Shown: piece by piece, positions 27,185 to 33,186 of the stretch
How positions within the stretch are numbered: the first letter of the stretch is position 1
Layout of the letters: the number at the start of each line of letters is the position of its first letter
Origin: REEB85 sp018971455
Lineage (GTDB): Bacteria; Pseudomonadota; Alphaproteobacteria; Acetobacterales; Acetobacteraceae
Assembly: GCA_028871195.1 (NCBI GenBank)
Contig: JAGWNT010000024.1
Location: 1-44,826, forward strand
DNA: 44,826 bases
Direction: 5' to 3'
The notes under the pieces: model-generated
The model's input: the letters and a program-made list of their open reading frames with translations, nothing else
Databases searched by the model: none
Told to the model about the DNA's origin: nothing
Made by a program: the position numbers and the translations under genes

Positions 27185-28333
27185 TCAGCCGGACACGGAG
27201 AGGTCGGTGAGCCGCAGATGCTCCTCGCGGGCATAGCGGTCGGTCATGCCAGCGATATAGTCGGTCACCGCCGCGGCGGCGCGCGGCGTGCCCGCCTCGC
27301 CGGCGCGCGGCCGCCAGTCATCGGGCAGCAGGCCGGGATCGGCGTGCAGCAGCGAGAAGATCTCGCCGGTCACCCGCGTGGCCTTGGCGGTCATGCGGCG
27401 CACCCGCCAGTGGCGGTACATGCGCGCGAACAGGAACTCCTTGATGGCGTGGTTGGCCTCGGCCATCGCTGGGCTGAACGCCACCACCGGGCGCCGGGCG
27501 CGCCGGATGGCGGCGGCGTCGGCCGGGTCGAGCGCTTTGAGGCGCGCGCGGGTCTCGCCCACCAGATCGCCGATCAGCGCATTGATGACGCGGCGGATGG
27601 TCTCGTGGCGCAGCCGCGGCGGCGGCACGTCCAGGCTCGCCCGCCGCGCCTCGGCCAAAGCCGCGCCCACCACCGGGAGGTGGGCGATGTCGCCCGGCTC
27701 GAACAGGCCGGCGCGCAGCCCGTCATCGAGGTCGTGGCTGTGATAGGCGATGTCATCGGCCAGCGCCGCCACCTGCGCCTCGGCGCTGGCGTAGGTGGCA
27801 AGCTCGAGCTTGTGGCGCTCGTCGTATTCGGCGACGTAGGGCGGCGGCCGGCGCAGCGGGCCATTGTGCTTGGCCAGCCCCTCCAGCGTCTCCCAGGTCA
27901 GGTTGAGCCCGTCGAAATTGGCGTAGCGGGATTCCAGCAGGGTGACCACGCGCAGGCTCTGGGCGTTGTGGTCGAAGCCGCCGAACGGCTTCATCGCCAG
28001 CGCCAGCGCCTCCTCCCCGGCATGTCCGAAGGGCGGGTGGCCGAGATCATGCGCCAGCGCCAGCGCCTCGGCGAGGTCCTCGTCGAGCCCGAGCTCGCGT
28101 GCCAGCGAGCGGGCGATCTGCGCCACCTCGATGCTGTGGGTCAGCCGGGTGCGGTAGAAATCCCCCTCGTGGTTGACGAAGACCTGGGTCTTGTATTGCA
28201 GCTTGCGGAAGGCCGAGGAGTGGATGATGCGGTCGCGGTCGCGCTGCCACGGGCTGCGCGTCGGCGAGTCCGGCTCGGGATGGAGCCGGCCGCGCGAGGT
28301 CTCGGAGCGGACGGCCCAGGGCGCACGTTGCAT
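27185..28333 (-). CDS. dgt: Deoxyguanosinetriphosphate triphosphohydrolase-like HD protein
   Basis: A 382-residue HD-domain dNTPase. The N-terminal region RDRDRIIHSSAFRKLQYKTQ, then RTRLTHSIEVAQIAR and the metal motif LALAHDLGHPPFGHAGE, followed by FDHNAQSLRVV, are diagnostic of the bacterial dGTPase-like group. It converts dNTPs to nucleoside plus tripolyphosphate. The start at ATG 28333 (MQRAPWAVRSETSRGR) matches the usual APYA-x-SRGR N-terminus; longer versions would run through the divergent Fe-S gene. Divergent from the ErpA-like gene with 65 nt between starts, and upstream of argS as in other alphaproteobacteria. Confidence 0.93.
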   Translation of the reverse strand: MQRAPWAVRSETSRGRLHPEPDSPTRSPWQRDRDRIIHSSAFRKLQYKTQVFVNHEGDFYRTRLTHSIEVAQIARSLARELGLDEDLAEALALAHDLGHPPFGHAGEEALALAMKPFGGFDHNAQSLRVVTLLESRYANFDGLNLTWETLEGLAKHNGPLRRPPPYVAEYDERHKLELATYASAEAQVAALADDIAYHSHDLDDGLRAGLFEPGDIAHLPVVGAALAEARRASLDVPPPRLRHETIRRVINALIGDLVGETRARLKALDPADAAAIRRARRPVVAFSPAMAEANHAIKEFLFARMYRHWRVRRMTAKATRVTGEIFSLLHADPGLLPDDWRPRAGEAGTPRAAAAVTDYIAGMTDRYAREEHLRLTDLSVSG

Positions 28334-28398
28334 GGTCGGCGCATACACCCTGGGGGTCCGCCCTTCAATCCGCGGCCATGACCGCCTATGTTCGCTGC

Positions 28399-28740
28399 AT
28401 GAGCAGCACCCTCGCCCCGTTCCGCCTGACCCCGCGCGCCGCGGCGCGCATCGCCGAGATCGCCGCCGCGCAGGGCGGTGAGGCCGCCTTGCGGGTGGAA
28501 GTGCTGGCCGGCGGCTGCAACGGCTTCCAGTACCGTTTCGAGCTCGCCACCGGCCGGGCGGCGGATGATCTGGTGATCGAGGGCGACGCGGCACGGGTGG
28601 TGATCGACCCCGCCAGCCTCGACCTGCTGGCCGGCGCCGAGCTCGACTACACCGAGGCGCTGATGGGCAGCCATTTCGCCGTGCGCAATCCCAATGCCGC
28701 CTCCTCCTGCGGCTGCGGCACCAGCTTCTCGGTCGCCTGA
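28399..28740 (+). CDS. erpA: HesB/IscA-type Fe-S cluster insertion protein (ErpA-like)
   Basis: A 113-residue A-type Fe-S carrier. The three cluster-binding cysteines are present: Cys40 in AGGCNGFQYRF and Cys104/Cys106 in SSCGCGTSFSV. It would deliver Fe-S clusters to apoproteins. ATG 28399 (MSSTLAPFRLT) gives the standard length; an in-frame ATG at 28378 adds seven residues and is less likely. It is followed 5 nt later by the exonuclease III gene on the same strand, and is divergent from dgt, an arrangement common in alphaproteobacteria. Whether it is ErpA, IscA or SufA in function cannot be fixed from sequence. Confidence 0.92.
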   Translation: MSSTLAPFRLTPRAAARIAEIAAAQGGEAALRVEVLAGGCNGFQYRFELATGRAADDLVIEGDAARVVIDPASLDLLAGAELDYTEALMGSHFAVRNPNAASSCGCGTSFSVA

Positions 28741-28745
28741 CCGGC

Positions 28746-29519
28746 GTGAAGCTCGCCACCTGGAACGTCAATTCCATCCGCCAGCGCGCGCCGCATGTGC
28801 GCGCCTGGCTGGCGCGCCACCAGCCGGACGTGCTGGTGGTGCAGGAGCTGAAATGCGAGGCGGCCGCCTTTCCCGCCGAGACGTTCGCGGCGATCGGCTA
28901 TCGCAGCGAGGTGGTGGGACAGAAGAGCTATAACGGCGTCGCCGCCCTCGCCCGCGTGCCCTTCGCGGTGACGCACCGCGCCCTGCCCGGCCTGCCCGAG
29001 GGCGACGCCCAGGCGCGCTACATCGAAATCACTACCGGCGGACTGACGCTGATCGGCATCTACCTGCCGAACGGCAATTCCGGCGCCGAGGCCGGCTATG
29101 CCTACAAGCTCGGCTGGATGGAGGCGCTGCGCGCCCGCGCCGAGGCGCTTCTCGAGGCGGATGCCGATTTCGCCATCATGGGCGATTTCAACGTCTGCCC
29201 GACGGCGGACGACCTGGCGCCCGGCGCGCTCGATCCGTCGGACGCGCTGGTACGGCCCGAGAGCCGTGCCGCCTTCCGCGCCCTGCTCTGGCTCGGCCTG
29301 ACCGACGCGGTGCGTGCCCTCCAGCCCGCGGGCCCCGCCTACACCTTCTGGGACTACCAGGCCGGCGCCTGGCCGCGCGACCGCGGCCTGCGCATCGACC
29401 ACGCGTTGCTCTCGCCCCGGCTTGCCGAGCGGCTGCAATCCGCCGTCATCGACCGCGCCGAGCGCGGCATGGACCAACCCTCGGACCACGTGCCGGTGAT
29501 GGTCGAGCTGCGCGAATAG
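28746..29519 (+). CDS. xth: Exodeoxyribonuclease III
   Basis: A 257-residue AP endonuclease/3'-5' exonuclease of the ExoIII/APE1 family, acting in base excision repair. It begins at a GTG with MKLATWNVNSIRQRAPHV; the metal Glu is in VVQELKCE, the catalytic Asp/Asn in IMGDFNVCPTADD, and the His/Asp pair near the end in PSDHVPVMVEL. RGLRIDHALLSP is another signature. Length is normal. It starts 5 nt after the Fe-S protein stop. It would act on abasic sites generated by enzymes such as the AAG-type glycosylase at 3083-3679. Confidence 0.95.
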   Translation: MKLATWNVNSIRQRAPHVRAWLARHQPDVLVVQELKCEAAAFPAETFAAIGYRSEVVGQKSYNGVAALARVPFAVTHRALPGLPEGDAQARYIEITTGGLTLIGIYLPNGNSGAEAGYAYKLGWMEALRARAEALLEADADFAIMGDFNVCPTADDLAPGALDPSDALVRPESRAAFRALLWLGLTDAVRALQPAGPAYTFWDYQAGAWPRDRGLRIDHALLSPRLAERLQSAVIDRAERGMDQPSDHVPVMVELRE

Positions 29520-29523
29520 GCCG

Positions 29524-29548
29524 TGGCGGCCGGCTCCGCCGGCGGCCA
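29524..29548. terminator. Hairpin just after xth
   Basis: An 11-bp stem with one mismatch (arms 29524-29534 and 29538-29548, loop TCC) starts 5 nt after the xth stop. The stem is almost entirely G/C. There is no run of T after it, so it may slow or protect transcripts rather than terminate alone. Confidence 0.4.
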
Positions 29549-29602
29549 TCCGTGCCGAGCGGCCTATCGATCCTTAACGTCGCCCCGCCATGCTGCGCGG
29601 CG

Positions 29603-30100
29603 ATGGACCCGACGCCCCCCTTGCCGGCTTCCCCCGACCGCGGCGCGGCCGCCACCCGGCTGCCAGGGCGCGCCAAACTCACCATCGCCACCCGGCTGCG
29701 GCGCGGCGGGCTGGTGTTCCTCACCGAATGGGCGGTGTTCCTCATCGCCGGGGCGGCGGTGCTCGGCGCCGTCCTCATCGCCCTGCCGGTCAATCCGCGC
29801 GGGCTGGCCGGGCTGGTGGCGCTCGCCGCGGTCGGCGCGAGCATCCTGCTCGGCGAGGGCAGCTGGCGGGCCGATGCGCCGATGTTCGCCCTCGGCACGC
29901 TGCTCTACCTCGTCACCGCCTGCCTCGCCCTGGCGCCGGCCCTCGGCACGGCCGGCGCCGCGGCGAGCCGCGTGCTGCTGACCGTGGCGCTGATGGTGCC
30001 GGTCTGCTTCTTCGCCGGCATGCTGGCGACCCGGCAGGCACCGGATCAGCCCGCCCCGGCGCATCGGGCGGGCGATGCCGGCGGCGATCCGCCGGATTGA
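29603..30100 (+). CDS. Small polytopic membrane protein, unknown function
   Basis: A 165-residue protein I do not recognise. After a Pro/Arg-containing N-terminus it has four hydrophobic stretches at about residues 37-59, 67-84, 92-114 and 121-143, then a polar tail rich in Ala, Pro, Asp and Gly. Each hydrophobic block is long enough to cross the membrane, and no such pattern appears in the other frames, which supports the reading. The start is uncertain: ATG 29603 lacks a clear ribosome binding site, and an in-frame GTG at 29552 is an alternative. It is on the same strand as xth, behind a hairpin. Confidence 0.6.
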   Translation: MDPTPPLPASPDRGAAATRLPGRAKLTIATRLRRGGLVFLTEWAVFLIAGAAVLGAVLIALPVNPRGLAGLVALAAVGASILLGEGSWRADAPMFALGTLLYLVTACLALAPALGTAGAAASRVLLTVALMVPVCFFAGMLATRQAPDQPAPAHRAGDAGGDPPD

Positions 30101-30121
30101 TCCGCAGGCCGATCCGATGAT

Positions 30122-30231
30122 CGGCGGCTGAACTCTTCTCCAGCCGCGCGGCGACGCCTTGCCGCGGCCGCCCCGGGCCGCCACCTCGTCGCGCACCGGC
30201 GGCGCCCGGCTGGAGAAGAGGTCAGCCGCCG
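30122..30231. repeat. 25-bp inverted repeat pair bounding a 110-bp non-coding element
   Basis: The arms at 30122-30146 and 30207-30231 are reverse complements at 24 of 25 positions, with a 60-nt GC-rich interior that itself contains short palindromes. The element fills most of the 152-nt gap between the membrane protein and the secreted-protein gene, and ends 9 nt before that gene's AGGAG. It could be a structured 5' leader or a small mobile (MITE-like) element. I see no obvious target-site duplication at its ends. Confidence 0.75.
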
Positions 30232-30240
30232 GGTGGGAAG

Positions 30241-30245
30241 AGGAG
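30241..30245 (+). promoter_or_regulatory. Ribosome binding site for the 30253 gene
   Basis: AGGAG, 7 nt before ATG 30253, decides the start of the small secreted protein. The right arm of the 25-bp inverted repeat ends 9 nt upstream, close enough for the fold to affect translation. Confidence 0.7.
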
Positions 30246-30252
30246 AGACAGC

Positions 30253-30594
30253 ATGACCCGTCATCTTGTTGCCCTTGCCGCCGTCGCGGGCTTCGCCGCG
30301 GCCCCCGCCCTCGCGGCGCCGGCCGCCGCGACGCCAGCCCCCGCAACGCCAGCCCCCGCCCTGGCCGGCACGGTCGCCGCGACGCCCGCGAAGGCGGCCC
30401 GGACGCCCGACATGAGCGAACGGAGCTCGGCCACCTTCACCGCGGCGCTGAACGCCTTCTCGGCCAAGGGGTGGCACGACGTCACCCATATGCGCCGCGT
30501 CGGCGGCGGCATCCAGGCGCAGGCGCTGAACGCCGCCGGCCAGCGCCACACTCTCACCTGGCAGCCCGGCACCGACACCGTCCACGCCGCCTGA
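30253..30594 (+). CDS. Small secreted PepSY-like protein
   Basis: A 113-residue protein with a clear signal peptide (MTRHLVALAAVAGFAAAPALA, cleavage after ALA) and an Ala/Pro/Thr-rich linker made of imperfect PAPAT repeats. The mature C-terminal domain of about 60 residues reads ATFTAALNAFSAKGWHDVTH followed by MRRVGGGIQAQALNAAGQRH. A helix, a Gly, then strands separated by GG resembles a single PepSY unit, a fold often found in periplasmic inhibitor or sensor proteins. That match is by eye only. A good ribosome binding site precedes the ATG. I could not name a specific family. Confidence 0.7.
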   Translation: MTRHLVALAAVAGFAAAPALAAPAAATPAPATPAPALAGTVAATPAKAARTPDMSERSSATFTAALNAFSAKGWHDVTHMRRVGGGIQAQALNAAGQRHTLTWQPGTDTVHAA

Positions 30595-30660
30595 CGCGTC
30601 CGGCGCGGCGCCGGCCCGCCCGCGCCGCGCCGGCTCAGGCTACGAGAATCGGGGCGCCCC

Positions 30661-30978
30661 TCACGGCGGCGGCGGGGGGCCGTCGAAATGGCCGGGCACG
30701 TAGGCCAGCAGCGGGGGGACGCCGACAAAATACCCGTGCGCATACCGGTAGGAGTAGGGCCGGCGCATGCGGTAGCGGCCATGCACCCAGCGGAACGCGC
30801 TGCCGTTCCACCGCCAGCCGCCCGCGGACCAGACATAATCCGGCCCCGGCGAGGGCGGCACCGTCTCCCGGCGCGGCGGCGGACGCACCGGGGGTGCGGC
30901 CAGCTGCGCCGCCGCCGGCACCCCCCAGGCCAGCAGCGCGCCGGCCAGGATCGCGGCGAAGACCCGCCCTATTGCCAA
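30661..30978 (-). CDS. Secreted WxxGxW-repeat protein, second copy
   Basis: A 105-residue secreted protein: signal peptide MAIGRVFAAILAGALLAWGV ending PAAAQ, Pro/Arg-rich spacer, then YVWSAGGWRWNGSAFRWVHG and YRYAHGYFVG followed by LAYVPGHFDGPPPPP. The aromatic/Gly pattern is the YxWGxW-type repeat found in small periplasmic or outer-membrane proteins of unclear function. The only sensible start is a TTG at 30978 that overlaps the end of the upstream paralog by 10 nt; ATG-initiated longer forms run antisense-like through that gene. Translation is therefore probably coupled. The rare start lowers confidence in the exact N-terminus. Confidence 0.65.
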   Translation of the reverse strand: MAIGRVFAAILAGALLAWGVPAAAQLAAPPVRPPPRRETVPPSPGPDYVWSAGGWRWNGSAFRWVHGRYRMRRPYSYRYAHGYFVGVPPLLAYVPGHFDGPPPPP

Positions 30979-31274
30979 TGCGCCCGCAGCCAGACCCAGC
31001 CCGGGCCGCGGCGCACCCAGTGGCCGGGCACATAATGCGGGCGATGGGCGTAGGGGCGGATGTAATGGCCGCGGAACCAGACATAGGCGCGGCCGTTCCA
31101 GTGCCAGTGCCCCGGTTCCCACACGAAGCGGGGGCCGGGCGGCCGCGGCACCACCTCGGCGCGCAGCGGGGGCACCGGCGGATAGGGCGGGCGCTCCACC
31201 TGCGCCAGCGCCGCCGAGGACAGGCCGGCGCCCAGCGCCAGCGTGCAGGCGAACAATCTCAACGACAATGCCAT
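30969..31274 (-). CDS. Secreted WxxGxW-repeat protein, first copy
   Basis: A 101-residue secreted protein: signal peptide MALSLRLFACTLALGAGLSS ending AALAQ, then FVWEPGHWHWNGRAYVWFRG, PHYVPGHWVRRGPGWVWLRA and a final HWQ. The repeated W-x-x-G-x-W units match the YxWGxW repeat family. GGAGG lies 5 nt before ATG 31274, which decides the start over an ATG four codons upstream. It is followed, with overlap, by a paralog of similar length and design. Family members are often near respiratory or stress genes; the present neighbour is the sulfite dehydrogenase pair. No function is established. Confidence 0.78.
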   Translation of the reverse strand: MALSLRLFACTLALGAGLSSAALAQVERPPYPPVPPLRAEVVPRPPGPRFVWEPGHWHWNGRAYVWFRGHYIRPYAHRPHYVPGHWVRRGPGWVWLRAHWQ

Positions 31275-31352
31275 CGCACCCTCCATCGGAGCCGGCGCAG
31301 GACGCTACACCGGCCGCGCCGAAGCCGCGATGGTGGCACGATGACTTTGGCG

Positions 31353-31703
31353 TTATTGCGGCGCCTTCAGCCCCGCCAGATAGTCGATGATCGGCTGCAC
31401 CGCCGCCGGATCGATCGGCGCCCTGAAGGCGTTGATCATCTTGTGCACCTCCATGTCCCACGCCGCCTTCGGCATGTTCGGCTGGGTCAGCACCATGCCG
31501 GCCGAATGACAGGTGACGCAGTTGGCGTTGATGGCGTCGGCCGCCTTGCCGCCGGGAAAGGTGAGGTTGCCCTCGGGCAGCGCGACCTTCACCGATTTCA
31601 GCACGAGCCCGGCCGCCATCGCCGGCGGCGCGGCGAGCGGGCCGAGGAACGCGGCAACGAGCAGCGCGGGAATGGACAGGGGGGGCACACGGTTCTTTTG
31701 CAT
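31353..31703 (-). CDS. sorB: Monoheme cytochrome c subunit of sulfite dehydrogenase (SorB-like)
   Basis: A 116-residue periplasmic cytochrome c. The signal peptide runs to about residue 30 (IPALLVAAFLGPLAAPPAMA), and the heme site is NCVTCHSAGM with Cys62, Cys65 and His66. A Met in the following MPKAAWDMEVHKM segment is the likely sixth ligand. It starts 13 nt after the molybdenum subunit gene, with AGGAG (31713-31717) overlapping that stop. In SorAB enzymes the small subunit accepts electrons from sulfite oxidation and passes them to soluble cytochrome c. The family assignment rests mainly on pairing. Confidence 0.85.
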   Translation of the reverse strand: MQKNRVPPLSIPALLVAAFLGPLAAPPAMAAGLVLKSVKVALPEGNLTFPGGKAADAINANCVTCHSAGMVLTQPNMPKAAWDMEVHKMINAFRAPIDPAAVQPIIDYLAGLKAPQ

Positions 31704-31716
31704 GACGAGATGCTCC

Positions 31717-32940
31717 TCAGGCCGCGTGCAGATGCGTGGTTTCGATGACATTGCGCATGAACCCGGCGGGGTTCCAGTTCGGTGTCGCCGGCTGGACCAC
31801 GCCATTGCTGTTCGTGCAGCGCACCATCACCGTCCGGGCGCCGGCCGCCAGCGTCAAATCGGTCTGCCATTTGCGGAACGAGTATTTGCCGTGATCGGCG
31901 CCGAGCTTCGCCGCCGCCCAGGTCCTGCCGCCATCGATGGACACATCGACGGCGCGGACCCCGGTATCGCCGCCCATGGCGATGCCACGCACCAGCGTGG
32001 CCGCGCCCGCCTTCACCGCCGCGCCGTCGGCGAGGTTGGTGATGAAGGAGCGCGGCACCATCCGGTTGATCGGCACCATCTTCACCCCGGCCTGGCCGGG
32101 CTTCATGTCGGCATGCGGCGTGTCGGGGATGGTGTAGGCGGTCTTCATCCAGAAATTCTGGTCGGGCGAGGCGAGAACCTCGAGGTCGTTCAGCATCTTC
32201 ACCCAGTAGGTGCCGTACCAGCCGGGCACCACGGCCCGCAGCGGGAAGCCGTTGAGCAGCGGCAGTTGCGCGCCGTTCATGGCGAAGGCGAGAATCACCT
32301 CGCCGTCGCGGGCATGGTCGATGGCGAGGGATTTCATCAGGTCCGGCGCCTCCGGCACCACCGGGGTGTCCATGCCGTTGAAGCGCACCTGCACGGCGCC
32401 GGGCTTGACGCCGGCGCGGTCCAGCACGTCCTTCAGGCGCACCCCGGTCCAGCGGGCATTGCCCATGGCGCCGTTGGCCCACTGGCCGCCGGCCACGCGG
32501 GGCGCGAAGAAGCCGCGCGAATTGCCCGAGCACTGGTTGACCGCCACCACCTCCACCCGCGGCATCGCCATCAGCTCGGCCAGCGAGAGGGATATCTCCT
32601 TGTTGACGTGGCCATGCACCTTGAGGCGGAAGGTCTCGACCTTGATGTCGGTCGGAATCACCGCCCAGTGCCAGCGCACGTAGAACCGGTCATTCGGCGT
32701 CAGGATGTCGCCGTCAAAGACGGAGAACGGCGTCTCCAGCAGCGGCGGGCGGGAGCGCTGAAGGATCATGCTGCCCTTCTCGGGGAAGCCGGTGGTGAGC
32801 TGGCGCTCCGTCCCGCCGCCGACAAAGGGCATGTTGATGGCCGCCGTGGCCAGCGACGGCGCCAGCGCCGCCCCCGCGCCGAGCGCGCCGAGCATCCCGC
32901 GCCTGGTCATCCCCAGGCGATCTCCATGGCGATCCTGCAT
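31717..32940 (-). CDS. sorA: Molybdenum-containing sulfite dehydrogenase subunit (SorA-like)
   Basis: A 407-residue sulfite-oxidase-family enzyme oxidising sulfite to sulfate in the periplasm. A twin-arginine signal (MTRRGMLGALGAGAALAPSL, Arg13/Arg14) precedes the Moco domain. The molybdenum-ligating Cys is in AVNQCSGNSRGFF (about residue 136); GNARWTGVRLKDVLDRAG, LPLLNGFPLRAVVPGWYGTY and WVKML are classical, and the dimerisation domain ends with TPNWNPAGFMRN. ATG 32940 is preferred; a 29-residue extension to 33027 would be encoded in an AT-rich patch that looks like promoter. It needs the Tat system encoded at 19702-20973. Divergent from the FUSC gene. Confidence 0.9.
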   Translation of the reverse strand: MQDRHGDRLGMTRRGMLGALGAGAALAPSLATAAINMPFVGGGTERQLTTGFPEKGSMILQRSRPPLLETPFSVFDGDILTPNDRFYVRWHWAVIPTDIKVETFRLKVHGHVNKEISLSLAELMAMPRVEVVAVNQCSGNSRGFFAPRVAGGQWANGAMGNARWTGVRLKDVLDRAGVKPGAVQVRFNGMDTPVVPEAPDLMKSLAIDHARDGEVILAFAMNGAQLPLLNGFPLRAVVPGWYGTYWVKMLNDLEVLASPDQNFWMKTAYTIPDTPHADMKPGQAGVKMVPINRMVPRSFITNLADGAAVKAGAATLVRGIAMGGDTGVRAVDVSIDGGRTWAAAKLGADHGKYSFRKWQTDLTLAAGARTVMVRCTNSNGVVQPATPNWNPAGFMRNVIETTHLHAA

Positions 32941-32994
32941 TGCAGCCAGCCCCCCGGACTCGTTGTTTCCCGGCACGAGGCGAGTCGGCCGGAT

Positions 32995-33030
32995 CTTGCC
33001 CTTTGTATTTTTAAATTGCGTCATCAAGCA
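32995..33030 (-). promoter_or_regulatory. AT-rich patch, possible promoter region of sorAB
   Basis: In an otherwise very GC-rich window the stretch around 33001-33030 is rich in A and T (reading ATTTAAAAATACAAAGG on the minus strand), 55-90 nt before ATG 32940. Candidate elements are TTGCTT and TACAAA with an 18-nt spacer, a weak match to a sigma-70 promoter. I report it as a location, not a confirmed promoter. Confidence 0.3.
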
Positions 33031-33186
33031 AGTGGATTGCGGCGTGCTGCCGGCAGCATTGCCCGGCGCCGCACGGGGCCGCTACACAGGCGCCCGCCGG
33101 CGCGCCGCGCGGGCAGATCCCGGCAGACCTCGCGCGGCATCGGTGCGCGGCCTCCGCGCCGGGCGCGAGGAACAGGAACGACGCTG

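Noticed and set aside
30661..31461. A 266-residue protein ending in the second WxxGxW unit
   Set aside because: The first 160 residues are an out-of-frame reading of the first paralog; the signal peptide begins at the TTG at 30978.
31513..33186. N-terminal extension that would make the FUSC protein over 1200 residues
   Set aside because: The extension is antisense to sorA and sorB. The FUSC helices begin right after the GTG at 33187.
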